Assembly (NCBI RefSeq): GCF_026586795.1
Contig: NZ_JAPFGY010000019.1
Coordinates: 1-64,000, forward strand
From: Erythrobacter sp. WG
GTDB taxonomy: Bacteria > Pseudomonadota > Alphaproteobacteria > Sphingomonadales > Sphingomonadaceae
Direction: 5' to 3'
Length of the DNA stretch: 64,000 nucleotides
The translations under genes and the position numbers were made by a program. Below the pieces are notes generated by a model that saw only the letters and a list, made by a program, of their open reading frames with translations, did not search any database and was not told where the DNA came from. Below are positions 35,996 through 44,629 of the stretch, one piece after another (position 1 is the stretch's first letter; the number at the start of each line of letters is the position of its first letter).

Positions 35996-37354
35996 TCAGC
36001 GGCTGCGCGCAGCGACCTGCACCGGGCGATCCGCGACCGCGCCCTTGGGCGGGTTCGTGGCGGCATAGGCGAAGCAGCCGCGGCCGGCCGACTTGACCGT
36101 CGAACACATCGCCTTGGCGCCCGACTGGCCGAAGCCCTCGGCGGCGACGCGCCAGAAGGTGCGGCCGTCGACCACCGCCTGGGTGATCACGCCCTTGCGA
36201 TCCTTGAGCTGCGGGAACTTTGCCTTGAGCATGGTCCAGCCGCGCTCGGCCTCAAGCTTGCTGTCGTAGGCCCCGAGCTGCACGAGGTGCGTGCTCGGCT
36301 CCTTGGATGCGGGCGCTTCCGCCGCCATGGCGGTCGCGGCCATGCGGCGCTGCTGGGCGACCTCGGCAACGCGCGGAGCGCCGGCCGTGCGGCGCGGTGC
36401 GGCGCTGCTGGCGAGCTGCTGCACCACCGGGTTCGAAACATAGCGCGGAGCCGCATAGGCGGCCGGATCGACCGTCTCGACCGAGGGCGCGGCCGGCGCG
36501 AAGGCTTCGTTGAACGCCGGCGAGGGATCGGCGGAGGCAACCTGCACCGGCGCCTCGTCCGCGGCGGGGACATCGGCCTGCGCCGCAGCCTCGGCGACCA
36601 TGGTGGCCTGCGCCGGGAAGTTGGCGAGCGCGAGACGCTGCGGCTGGCCGCTGTCGGCGCGCGGCGTCACGTCGAGCAGCGCGGCGATCCGCTGCTGGAA
36701 CAGTTCGGGCGCGGCATTCGCTGCCCATTCGGCAAGGCGCGCGTCGATCTGGTCGGCGGGCACATCCTCGGCGGCCATGACCCGCGCCATCCGCCAGTTG
36801 CCGCCCAGCGCGTAGGTGTAGGCGAGGTTCTGGCGCAGCTTGGGCGAGGCCTCCTCGCTCGCGCGGACCGCGTTCACCAGCACGCCCGCCCCGCGCTCGG
36901 GCTGCCCGGCCAGCGCCAGGGCCAGACCGAGGTCGGCGGGATCGAGGATGTCGGCATACTGATCGAGCAGCGCCGCCGCCGCCTGGCCCTGGCCGAGCCC
37001 GATCTTGGCGAGCGCGAAGCTCAGCACGGTGCGCGGGTTCTCGTCACCCAGATCGAGCGCGTCGCCGAAGCTGGTCGCGGCGGACTGGAAACGGCCCGCT
37101 TCGAGATAGGCGGCGCCGAGCAGGGCGCGGAAGCCGGGGTTGCGCGGATCGGCGAGCACGGCGGCCTCGGCGTGCGCAATGGCCTTGTCGACCTGGCCCT
37201 TGGCGAGCGCGCCCTTGGCGCTGCTGAACGACAGGTCGGCGGGCGGCGCGGAGGCGGTGGTGCAGCCGGGCAGGGCCAGCGCGGCGATGGCGGTGGTGGC
37301 GGCCATCGCGAGGCGCGGGCCCGTCAGGCGTCCGGTCTTGAGCTTGCGGTCCAT
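35996..37354 (-). CDS. TPR and SPOR-domain lipoprotein
   Basis: A 452-aa envelope protein. The N-terminus is a lipoprotein signal with lipobox LPGC (about residues 27-30), then three to four TPR-like repeats (AKGALAKGQVDKAIAHAEAA, DPRNPGFRALLGAAYLEAGR), a Pro/Ala-rich linker and a C-terminal SPOR domain (THLVQLGAYDSKLEAERGWT to the end). SPOR domains bind denuded glycan strands at the division septum, so it is probably a septal or cell-wall lipoprotein. I chose the ATG at 37354, preceded by GGGGGAA; an ATG at 37387 is possible but has a weaker site. It lies downstream of the RHH-like and ParA genes on the same strand. Confidence 0.82.
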   Translation of the reverse strand: MDRKLKTGRLTGPRLAMAATTAIAALALPGCTTASAPPADLSFSSAKGALAKGQVDKAIAHAEAAVLADPRNPGFRALLGAAYLEAGRFQSAATSFGDALDLGDENPRTVLSFALAKIGLGQGQAAAALLDQYADILDPADLGLALALAGQPERGAGVLVNAVRASEEASPKLRQNLAYTYALGGNWRMARVMAAEDVPADQIDARLAEWAANAAPELFQQRIAALLDVTPRADSGQPQRLALANFPAQATMVAEAAAQADVPAADEAPVQVASADPSPAFNEAFAPAAPSVETVDPAAYAAPRYVSNPVVQQLASSAAPRRTAGAPRVAEVAQQRRMAATAMAAEAPASKEPSTHLVQLGAYDSKLEAERGWTMLKAKFPQLKDRKGVITQAVVDGRTFWRVAAEGFGQSGAKAMCSTVKSAGRGCFAYAATNPPKGAVADRPVQVAARSR

Positions 37355-37406
37355 GGTCGAATTCCCCCGTTGATCCTGGCTGTTCATGTGTCGTGCTTCG
37401 CGCCGG

Positions 37407-38063
37407 TCAGTGGCGCTTGAGGTGGTTGGCGATGAGATCGAGTTCGTCATATTCGGCGAGCAGGCGGTCCAGTGCCTCGGTCACCAGCACCTGCGCGCTC
37501 ACGCCCTGCATGGTCGCGGCGAGGCGCAGCTTGAGGTGGCGGTCGGCATCGAGCCGCAGGGTGAAGGCAGCGCGGCGGCCCGACTGCACGGCGGGCACGC
37601 GGGTGTAGGTGCGGGCCGCCGTGACGCGCGGCGCGGCTGCGGCGACCGGCGCGGGCGCGAGCGGGGCGTAGAGCGATTCGCCGGCATACTCGCCGTCGAG
37701 CGCTTCGTCGGCTTCCTCGTAATCCTCTTCCTCGTCACCTGCCGCGTCGTGATTTTCGGGACCGGTCATCGCCGCATCGGCGAGCACGCGTTCCTCGAGC
37801 CGGCGCTGCTGGCGACGGATGATCGGACCGGGCGCTTCGAAATCGGGCGATATTGCGGTGCTGATGGGGACCACTTCGCCGCCGGCGTCGTCATCGTGGC
37901 CCATGTCGTTCCAGCCGAGATCCTCGAGTTGTTCCTCGGCAATGGGCCCGGCGGGCACCGCGTCGGCGACCAGCGGGGCGACCTGCGGACGCATGGCGGG
38001 CTTGGCGCCGCCCTTGCGGGCCAGCAGCGACGGGCCGAGCGAGGCGAAACCGGATTCGGACAT
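37407..38063 (-). CDS. Hypothetical protein with RHH-like C-terminal domain, partner of ParA
   Basis: A 218-aa protein in three parts: an N-terminus MSESGFASLGPSLLARKGGA, an acidic low-complexity middle (DEEEDYEEADEALDGEYAGE, about residues 112-131) and a C-terminal ~50-residue block RRAAFTLRLDADRHLKLRLA then VLVTEALDRLLAEYD. That block has the strand-helix-helix pattern of ribbon-helix-helix DNA-binding domains. It lies 23 nt after the ParA gene, so by analogy with ParA/RHH pairs it may be the DNA- or cargo-binding partner. No family name is recognised. Confidence 0.7.
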   Translation of the reverse strand: MSESGFASLGPSLLARKGGAKPAMRPQVAPLVADAVPAGPIAEEQLEDLGWNDMGHDDDAGGEVVPISTAISPDFEAPGPIIRRQQRRLEERVLADAAMTGPENHDAAGDEEEDYEEADEALDGEYAGESLYAPLAPAPVAAAAPRVTAARTYTRVPAVQSGRRAAFTLRLDADRHLKLRLAATMQGVSAQVLVTEALDRLLAEYDELDLIANHLKRH

Positions 38064-38086
38064 GGTGCTCGGGCCCCCGTTCGCGC

Positions 38087-38806
38087 TTACTGGGCCACCC
38101 GGCGACCGAAGCCGCCGGCCGGACGCGGGACGCCGCCCATCTGCATCGCGCCGTTCGGGGCGGGCGAGAACACGGTGCGGCGGAAGTTCTTTTCCAGCCG
38201 GTCGGCGATATAGCGCCACAACGCGGCAATCTCGGCCGCCGAGCGGCTTTCGGGATCGACTTCCATCACGGTGCGGCCGTCGATCATCGAGGCGGCGAAG
38301 TCGGTGCGGTGGTGGAGCGTGATCGGCGCGACGGTGCCGTGCTGCGACAGCGCGACGGCGGCCTCCGAGGTGATCTTCGCCTTGGGCGTCGCGGCGTTGA
38401 CGACGAACACCAGGGGCTTGCCCGCCCGCTCGCACAGGTCGACGGTGGCACCCACGGCGCGCAGATCGTGCGGGGAAGGGCGGGTCGGCACGACGATCAG
38501 TTCGGCGACCGAGATGACCGACTGGATCGCCATGGTGATCGCCGGCGGGGTGTCGATCACCGCCAACTTGAAGCCTTGGCTGCGCAGCACCTGAAGGTCA
38601 TTGGCGAGCCGGGCCACGGTGGTCTGGGCGAAGGCGGGATATTCCGCCTCGCGCTCGTTCCACCAGTCGGCGAGGCTCCCTTGCGGGTCGATATCGATCA
38701 GCACGACCGGCCCGGCGCCGGCGCGCTGGGCCTGAACGGCGAGATGTCCGGACAGGGTGGTCTTCCCCGATCCGCCTTTCTGCGATGCCAAAGCGAGTAC
38801 ACGCAA
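38087..38806 (-). CDS. ParA/MinD-family ATPase
   Basis: A 239-aa deviant-Walker ATPase: ASQKGGSGKTTLSGHLA at residues 7-23 (signature Lys before GG), switch region IDIDPQGSLADWW and Walker B VIDTPPAI. It lacks the N-terminal HTH of plasmid ParA and is short, like chromosomal orphan ParAs that position proteins or complexes on the nucleoid. The partner is probably the RHH-like protein encoded directly downstream, not ParB, which is not in the window. A CtrA-like site lies upstream at 38897. Confidence 0.9.
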   Translation of the reverse strand: MRVLALASQKGGSGKTTLSGHLAVQAQRAGAGPVVLIDIDPQGSLADWWNEREAEYPAFAQTTVARLANDLQVLRSQGFKLAVIDTPPAITMAIQSVISVAELIVVPTRPSPHDLRAVGATVDLCERAGKPLVFVVNAATPKAKITSEAAVALSQHGTVAPITLHHRTDFAASMIDGRTVMEVDPESRSAAEIAALWRYIADRLEKNFRRTVFSPAPNGAMQMGGVPRPAGGFGRRVAQ

Positions 38807-38896
38807 CGCCTGGGTCCCCCATGCATGATGCCGCTGCGTGCCGCCCGATTGCGGCGCCTGACAACGGCGGGTCGTGCATGGCTTCGCAGGATACCC

Positions 38897-38912
38897 CTAA
38901 TTTAGGGTTAAC
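38897..38912. promoter_or_regulatory. CtrA-box-like site and palindrome upstream of ParA
   Basis: CTAATTTAGGGTTAAC matches the CtrA consensus TTAA-N7-TTAAC with one mismatch. It also overlaps the 13-bp palindrome CCCTAATTTAGGG (38895-38907). It lies between the divergent ParA (-) and SPOR (+) genes, in one of the few AT-rich spots of this region. Confidence 0.5.
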
Positions 38913-39059
38913 GCCTTGAGGGCGACAAACATCCCGCGGCACGCCGAATGGCCGTGTGCCGGCGGTCGGGGCCTGATCGGTTGGCTACCATTTGCTAACC
39001 ATATTCGCGCTAAAGCCGAGCGAAGGAATCTCACCATCCGCGTTGAACGAGGCAAAGCG

Positions 39060-40160
39060 ATGACGATGACCAAGCTGTGGAACCTTGCGGGCATGGGCGC
39101 TCGGCTGACCGCTGCCGCGACAGGCGTGGCGGCGCTGGCGATGCTGGCAGGGCCGGCGCTGGCCGACGTCAAGGCCGGGGTCGACGCCTGGAGCGCGGGC
39201 GACTTCAAGAAGGCCGTGGTCGAATGGCAGGGACCGGCCGCTGCGGGCGATCCCGATGCGCTGTTCAACCTCGCCCAGGCTTATCGCCTCGGGCGCGGGG
39301 TCGAGATCGACAATGCCCGGGCGCGCAAGCTCTACGAACAGGCCGCCAGCCTCGGCCACGTCAAGGCGGCCGACAATTACGGGCTGATGCTGTTCCAGGA
39401 GGGCGAGCAGGCCAAGGCGATGCCGCTCATCAAGGCGGCTGCCGAGCGCGGCGATCCGCGCGCGCAATATGTGCTGGGCCTGTCGCACTTCAACGCCGAT
39501 TACGTGGCGAAGGACTGGGTGCGCGCCTATGCGCTGATGACCCTGGCCAACGGGGCGGGGCTGCCGCAGGCGCGCGATGCGCTGGCGCAGATGGACAAGT
39601 ATGTGCCGCAGCCGCAGAAGGTGCAGGCGCAGTCGCTCGCGCGCGACCTCGAGGCGCGCGCGCGTTCGCAGCGCTCCGCCGAGCTCGCCGCCGCCGAATT
39701 GGGGGCGCGGCCTGCGGTCCAGCCTGCGGCTGTCTCCGGCAAGGCGCCGGGCCCCCGGTCGCCTGCTGCCGTGACCCAGCCGGGCCGCGCCGCCGCTGCC
39801 ATCGTCGCTCCCAAGCCCGCCGGGCTGCCGCCGGCCCCGAAATCGGCCGCTGCCCCTGCGACGATGATCGCTGCCGCGCCCGGCGCGGTCCCGGCGCCGC
39901 GCCCTGCACCGCAGGCGAATGCCGGCAAGGGCCGGTGGCGCGTGCAGCTCGGCGCTTTCGGCGTTGCGGCGAATGCCGAGCGGATGTGGAAGGAGGTCGG
40001 CAGGCACGCCGCGCTTTCGGGCACCAGCAAGGCGCTGGTGCCGAGCGGCAATCTCACCCGTCTGCTCGCCACCGGTTTTGCCAGCGAGGCCGACGCGGCC
40101 CGCGCCTGTGCCTCCCTGAAGCGCGAAGGCAAGGCCTGCGTGGTCGCCGGGCAGGGCTGA
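39060..40160 (+). CDS. Sel1-repeat and SPOR-domain protein, exported
   Basis: A 366-aa protein with a signal peptide (about residues 1-35, ending GPALADV), two to three Sel1-like repeats (GDPDALFNLAQAYRLGRGVE, KAADNYGLMLFQEGEQAKAM, GDPRAQYVLGLSHFNADYVA), a long Ala/Pro-rich linker and a C-terminal SPOR domain (GRWRVQLGAFGVAANAERMW). It should sit in the periplasm at the septum. GAGG upstream of the ATG at 39060 supports this start. It is divergent from the ParA cluster whose last gene also carries SPOR, so the locus has two SPOR proteins flanking an orphan ParA system. Confidence 0.85.
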   Translation: MTMTKLWNLAGMGARLTAAATGVAALAMLAGPALADVKAGVDAWSAGDFKKAVVEWQGPAAAGDPDALFNLAQAYRLGRGVEIDNARARKLYEQAASLGHVKAADNYGLMLFQEGEQAKAMPLIKAAAERGDPRAQYVLGLSHFNADYVAKDWVRAYALMTLANGAGLPQARDALAQMDKYVPQPQKVQAQSLARDLEARARSQRSAELAAAELGARPAVQPAAVSGKAPGPRSPAAVTQPGRAAAAIVAPKPAGLPPAPKSAAAPATMIAAAPGAVPAPRPAPQANAGKGRWRVQLGAFGVAANAERMWKEVGRHAALSGTSKALVPSGNLTRLLATGFASEADAARACASLKREGKACVVAGQG

Positions 40161-40260
40161 CCCGCTCGGCGAAAGACGTGCAGAGCAGGGCGGGAGGGTC
40201 TTCCCAAGGCGCGCGGAACCGCTAATCTCCCGCCCGTCAACAGGCTTTGGGGGATCAGCC

Positions 40261-41562
40261 ATGACCGACATTGTCGCGGGCGCCGCGGATTACGAGACCG
40301 TCACGCCCGCTGCCGCAGGCGCCGCGATCGCGCCCGTCGCGGCGGCCGAGCGCATCGAGACCTTGGACTTCATCCGCGGCCTTGCCGTGATGGGCATCCT
40401 GTGGGCCAACATCGTCGCCTTCGGCCAGCCCGCCAGCGCCTACTTCAAACCCGCCTCCTTCCTTGTGCCTGCGGGCGATCCCGGCGGCTGGCTGTGGATC
40501 GTCCAGTTCGTCCTCATCGACGGCAAGATGCGCGGGCTGTTCACGCTCCTGTTCGGCGCGGGCATGGTGCTGTTCATGGAGAAGGCCTGGGCGCGGGGGG
40601 GCACGCGCTGGCTCCAGGCCTGGCGCCTTGTCATCCTCGCCTGCTTCGGCCTCATCCATTTCTATTTCATCTGGTTCGGCGACATCCTGTTCGGCTACGC
40701 CGCCTACGGCCTTCTCGCGCTCTTGTGCATGAAGTGGCGTCCCAAGACCCAGCTCGGCATCGGGATCGCGGGCTACCTCCTCGGCTGTCTCTTCTATGCC
40801 GGAACGGTGGTGCCGTGGCTGATCCTGACGACGCCCTTCGGCGAATCCACGCCCGAGCTGGCCGAGCAGCGCACCGCCCTCACGCAGGGCATCGCCACCG
40901 AGCTCGCCCGCGACGACATCCCCAGCGACGCAATCGCTTCGGGCGACTACGCAGCGCTGACCGCGCACCGCCTCGGCGAGCAGGGGTTGGAGCCGTTCCA
41001 GAACCTGCTCCTGTTCGGCTTCGAGACCCTGCCGCTGATGCTGATCGGCATGGCGCTCTACCGGTTCGGCTTCTTTTCGGGCGCGTTCGCGCGGGCGACA
41101 ATGATCCGCTGGGGCGCGGCCGCCTTCGTCCTCGGCGCGCTCGCGCACCTCGCGATCGGTCTCGTCATGCAGGCCGACGGCTTCAGCTTCTACGGCACCT
41201 TCGCCGCCTTCATCGGGATGAGCGCACTGCCGCGCCTCGTGATGACCGTGGGCCTTGCCGCGCTGCTGGTCGCCTGGGCACCCTCGGCGACCGGCTGGCT
41301 GGGCGAGCGGGTGCGCGCGGCAGGGCGGGCGGCCTTCACCAATTACCTCGGCACCTCGATCGTGATGATGTTCGTCTTCCACGGCTGGGCGCTCGGGCTG
41401 TTCGGGCAGCTGAACCGGCCGAAGCTCTACATCGTCATGGTGCTCGCCTGGATCGCGATGCTGGTGTGGTCCAAGCCATGGCTCGCGCGCTTCAACTACG
41501 GCCCGCTCGAGTGGCTGTGGCGCTGCCTCACCTATCGGAAGGTCTTCCCGCTCAGGAAGTGA
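40261..41562 (+). CDS. DUF418 membrane protein
   Basis: A 433-aa polytopic inner-membrane protein (about nine transmembrane segments). It begins with RIETLDFIRGLAVMGILWAN, common to DUF418/heparan-acetyltransferase-like proteins, and its C-terminal block (NYGPLEWLWRCLTYRKVFPL) is the DUF418 signature. The family is often linked to acyl transfer or transport but has no proven function. The gene stands alone, 100 nt after the SPOR gene. Confidence 0.85.
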   Translation: MTDIVAGAADYETVTPAAAGAAIAPVAAAERIETLDFIRGLAVMGILWANIVAFGQPASAYFKPASFLVPAGDPGGWLWIVQFVLIDGKMRGLFTLLFGAGMVLFMEKAWARGGTRWLQAWRLVILACFGLIHFYFIWFGDILFGYAAYGLLALLCMKWRPKTQLGIGIAGYLLGCLFYAGTVVPWLILTTPFGESTPELAEQRTALTQGIATELARDDIPSDAIASGDYAALTAHRLGEQGLEPFQNLLLFGFETLPLMLIGMALYRFGFFSGAFARATMIRWGAAAFVLGALAHLAIGLVMQADGFSFYGTFAAFIGMSALPRLVMTVGLAALLVAWAPSATGWLGERVRAAGRAAFTNYLGTSIVMMFVFHGWALGLFGQLNRPKLYIVMVLAWIAMLVWSKPWLARFNYGPLEWLWRCLTYRKVFPLRK

Positions 41563-41609
41563 GCCGCATCAGGGTTCGTCCGATGAGGGCTCCTGCGAGA
41601 ACGCCCTTG

Positions 41610-41630
41610 TTATTGAGAATAACTCGCATA
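41610..41630. promoter_or_regulatory. Putative Fur box upstream of bfd
   Basis: GAGAATAACTCGCA (41615-41628) closely matches alphaproteobacterial Fur boxes of the GAGAATCATTCGCA type, and the TTATTGAGAATAA palindrome (41610-41622) overlaps it. It lies 44 nt before the bfd start, a position suited to repression or activation by iron-loaded Fur. Confidence 0.65.
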
Positions 41631-41673
41631 CATTCGCTCCTGCAAACGCCTCGCAGGAGTGATTCGAGCGGTC

Positions 41674-41874
41674 ATGTACATCTGCATTTGCAACGCCATC
41701 CGTGAGAATGATTTGCGCAAAGCCGCGCTCGCCTGTGATGGCGATGCCGAGGCGACCTATGCCTGCCTCGGCAAGCGCCCGAATTGCGGCCAGTGCCTTG
41801 ATGAAGCGCAGGAAATCATCGACGCCGAACGCGCCGCTGCGCGCTGCGATTTCCTCGCAGTAGAAGCCGCCTGA
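41674..41874 (+). CDS. bfd: Bacterioferritin-associated ferredoxin
   Basis: A 66-aa [2Fe-2S] protein: MYICICNAIRENDLR carries C4 and C6, and PNCGQC carries C38 and C41, the Bfd cysteine pattern. Bfd reduces ferric iron in the bacterioferritin core so it can be released. The ATG at 41674 begins exactly with the family's MYICIC. It lies 137 nt upstream of bfr and behind a Fur-like box, so iron storage and release are controlled together. Confidence 0.95.
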   Translation: MYICICNAIRENDLRKAALACDGDAEATYACLGKRPNCGQCLDEAQEIIDAERAAARCDFLAVEAA

Positions 41875-41881
41875 CCCGCGA

Positions 41882-41898
41882 TTGCGAACGGCTCGCAA
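41882..41898. promoter_or_regulatory. Inverted repeat between bfd and bfr
   Basis: TTGCGA-ACGGC-TCGCAA is a 6-bp inverted repeat, followed by GATTCGCAAAG. It resembles half-sites of iron regulators and could give bfr its own control. The assignment is weak. Confidence 0.3.
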
Positions 41899-42011
41899 GC
41901 GACTGATTCGCAAAGATTTTTCCTCGCCCGCCCTTGCGTAGAGCCCTCGGCAGCGTCTAAACTGACGCCAATGCCGCAACCCGGCTTTGACATTGCGCAA
42001 AGGACATTCCC

Positions 42012-42494
42012 ATGAAGGGCGACCCCAAGGTCATCGACTATCTGAACCAGGCGCTCACCAACGAGCTGACCGCGATCAACCAGTACTGGCTACACTACCG
42101 CGTGCTCTCGCACTGGGGCGTGACCAAGCTTGCCGCCTATGAGCGCAAGGAATCGATCGAGGAGATGGAGCACGCCGACAAGCTGGCGGAGCGGATCCTG
42201 TTCCTCGACGGGCTGCCCAATTTCCAGGCAATCCACAAGCTGAAGGTCGGCGAGACCGTCGAGGAGATCCTGCGCGCCGACCTCGCGCTCGAGGAGGAGG
42301 CGATCCCGCTGCTGCGCGACGCGATCGAATACAGCGAGAGCGTGCGCGATTATGTCAGCCGCGACCTGTTCGAATACATCCTCAAGAACGAGGAGGAGCA
42401 CGTCGACTTCCTCGAAACCCAGTTCGAGCTGATCGAGCGCATGGGCCTGCACAATTACGTGCAGCTGCAGAGCGCCCCGGCAGGCGACAGCTGA
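42012..42494 (+). CDS. bfr: Bacterioferritin
   Basis: A 160-aa haem-containing ferritin that stores iron as a ferric mineral in a 24-mer. All diiron ferroxidase ligands are at their standard positions: E18, E51, H54, E94, E127 and H130; the haem ligand is M52. It therefore looks fully functional. It follows bfd, and a terminator lies at 42530. Confidence 0.97.
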   Translation: MKGDPKVIDYLNQALTNELTAINQYWLHYRVLSHWGVTKLAAYERKESIEEMEHADKLAERILFLDGLPNFQAIHKLKVGETVEEILRADLALEEEAIPLLRDAIEYSESVRDYVSRDLFEYILKNEEEHVDFLETQFELIERMGLHNYVQLQSAPAGDS

Positions 42495-42529
42495 GTCGCT
42501 AAGGGAAAGCCGAAGGGCTGATGAAAAAT

Positions 42530-42564
42530 GGGGCAGGGTCGTGGCGCGATCCTGCCCCTTCGTT
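42530..42564 (+). terminator. Rho-independent terminator of bfr
   Basis: Stem GGGGCAGG (42530-42537) with CCTGCCCC (42551-42558), extended inward by TCG/CGA and followed by TTCGTTT. Confidence 0.8.
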
Positions 42565-42661
42565 TATGGATTGTCCCCGCGGGTCGCTCGTCGTCTGCCG
42601 CTTCTTGGCACACGATCGGGCGCGGCCAGACCTTCGGCCTTTTCGCTACCCGCGGCGCCGC

Positions 42662-43150
42662 CTAATCCTTGTGCAGCTGGTGCCCGCGCGCGGCCAGGCG
42701 CGTTTCGAACAGGAAGAAGCCGAGGCCCGTCACCAGCAGCGCCATGGTCAGCACCCAGAAGCCGGCGATCAGCGTGCCGATCTGCGCGAGGATGTAGGCG
42801 GAGATGAACAACAGGCCGATGACGAGGCTGATCATCACCGCCGCCGCCGTCGTGAACATGACCGCGCCCTGCATCAGCTTGCGGCGGCGTATCAGCCACG
42901 CGATCTCGCGCGCCTGCTTGGCGGTGCGCTGCTCCTCGATCCGCGCCTCGAGGTTCTCGATCCGCGTGGCGATCCAGATCATGCGGCTCATGATGACATT
43001 CATGATCGCGCCGATCCCCGACAGGAGGAAGGCGGGCGCAAGGCTCAGCTGTACCACCTGCTGCACGCGCGGGGTGGAGGCGGTGCGCTCGAGGAGCTCG
43101 CTGGCGAAGGGTGTGTGGAGGACCGCTGCAAGGAGGTCGAGGCTCGCCAT
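42662..43150 (-). CDS. DUF2721 membrane protein
   Basis: A 162-aa protein with an N-terminal hydrophobic segment (LSLAPAFLLSGIGAIMNVIM), a charged coiled stretch (RIENLEARIEEQRTAKQARE) and two C-terminal transmembrane helices, the layout of DUF2721. No function is known. The ATG at 43150 shares its first base with the stop of der (TGATG); a GTG one codon earlier is an alternative start. The coupling to der is notable, though its meaning is unclear. Confidence 0.8.
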   Translation of the reverse strand: MASLDLLAAVLHTPFASELLERTASTPRVQQVVQLSLAPAFLLSGIGAIMNVIMSRMIWIATRIENLEARIEEQRTAKQAREIAWLIRRRKLMQGAVMFTTAAAVMISLVIGLLFISAYILAQIGTLIAGFWVLTMALLVTGLGFFLFETRLAARGHQLHKD

Positions 43151-44565
43151 CACCCGTCCTTGGCGTAGGGGTTCTTGTTGGTCTTGAGCGTCACGCGCAC
43201 CGGCACCGCATCGAAGCCGAGCTTCGCGCGGATGCCGTTGACGAGATAGCGCTCGTAGCTCTTGGGGAGGAGGTCGAGGCGGCTACCGAAGATCACGAAG
43301 CGCGGGGGGCGCGTTCCCGCCTGGGTGATGTAGCGCAGCTTGATCCGCTTGCCGCCGGGGGCAGGAGGCGGGTTGGCTTCCATCGCGTCATCGAACCAGC
43401 GGTTGAGGGCCGAGGTGGAGACACGCTTCGACCACGCCTCGCGCAGCTCGAAGGCGGCGCCGAGCATCTGGTCCAAGCCCTTGCCGGTCTTGGCGCTCAC
43501 CGCGAACAGCGGTAGCCCGCGCACCTGCGCCAACCCATCGTCGAGCGCCGCGCGGATGCCGTTGAACAGCTTGCTCGCGTCCTCCGCCACGTCCCACTTG
43601 TTGATCGCGATCATCAGCGCGCGGCCTTCCTCGAGGACGAGGCTGGCGATCTTCAAGTCCTGATGCTCGAGGCCCTGCGTCGCGTCGAGCAGCAGCACCA
43701 CGACCTCGGCAAAGTCCACCGCCCGGCGCCCATCCGCCACGGAAAGCTTTTCGAGCTTCTCGGTGACGTTCTTCTTCTTGCGCATCCCCGCGGTGTCAAT
43801 CAGGCGGATCTCGCGGGTTTCGCCCGATTTGGGATCGGTCCATTGCCAGTCGATCGCAATCGAATCGCGGGTGATGCCGGCTTCGGGGCCGGTCAGCAGG
43901 CGGTCTTCGCCGAGCAGCCGGTTGATGAGAGTGGACTTGCCCGCATTGGGCCGCCCGACAATGGCGAGTTTTAGAGGGCCGGAGGGGCGGTCTTCCTCGT
44001 CCATCTCGCGCCACTCGGCGCGGGCGATCTCGTTCGCCTCTTCCCATTCCTCGGCCTTGGCGCCGATGATCGGCCACAGCCCGCCGAACAGATCGGCGAC
44101 GCCCTCGCCATGCTCGGCCGACATGGCAAGCGGCTCGCCGAGGCCGAGGGCGTAGGCTTCCAGCACCCCCGCCTCGGCAGCCGCCCCTTCCGCCTTGTTG
44201 GCGACGACCACGACGGGGACCTCCTGCTCGCGCAGGTAGCGGGCGATTTCCTCGTCGAGCGGCGTCAGCCCCGCGCGCGCGTCGACCACGAAGACCGCCG
44301 CGTCCGCGCCCGCGAGGCTCGCCTCGGTCTGCTTGCGCATCCGCCCGGGGAGCGAAAGCTCGTCCTCGTCCTCCCACCCGGCGGTGTCGACGATCGTGAA
44401 GTGTAGCCCCGCGATCACCGCGTCGCCCATCCGGCGGTCGCGGGTCACGCCCGGCTGGTCGTCGACCAGCGCGAGCTTCTTGCCCACCAGCCGGTTGAAC
44501 AGCGTGGACTTGCCCACGTTGGGGCGGCCGATGATGACGACTTCAGGCTTCTTGGGGAGGGACAT
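43150..44565 (-). CDS. der: Ribosome-associated GTPase Der (EngA)
   Basis: A 471-aa tandem GTPase needed for 50S subunit maturation. Each G domain has its P-loop (GRPNVGKST at about residue 13, GRPNAGKST in the middle), G3 (DTAGW, DTAGM) and G4 (NKAE, NKWD). The C-terminal KH-like domain ends with FIGSRLDLLPKSYERYLVN-type sequence in slightly altered form, then NPYAKDG. The ATG at 44565 (MSLPKKPEVV) places the P-loop normally; a start four codons earlier is possible. Confidence 0.96.
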   Translation of the reverse strand: MSLPKKPEVVIIGRPNVGKSTLFNRLVGKKLALVDDQPGVTRDRRMGDAVIAGLHFTIVDTAGWEDEDELSLPGRMRKQTEASLAGADAAVFVVDARAGLTPLDEEIARYLREQEVPVVVVANKAEGAAAEAGVLEAYALGLGEPLAMSAEHGEGVADLFGGLWPIIGAKAEEWEEANEIARAEWREMDEEDRPSGPLKLAIVGRPNAGKSTLINRLLGEDRLLTGPEAGITRDSIAIDWQWTDPKSGETREIRLIDTAGMRKKKNVTEKLEKLSVADGRRAVDFAEVVVLLLDATQGLEHQDLKIASLVLEEGRALMIAINKWDVAEDASKLFNGIRAALDDGLAQVRGLPLFAVSAKTGKGLDQMLGAAFELREAWSKRVSTSALNRWFDDAMEANPPPAPGGKRIKLRYITQAGTRPPRFVIFGSRLDLLPKSYERYLVNGIRAKLGFDAVPVRVTLKTNKNPYAKDG

Positions 44566-44629
44566 GGCCCGGCCCAAGTGGGCGCAAACGCCCCTTTTGG
44601 CAAGCTGGGAGGGGCCTCAGCCCTGCGCC

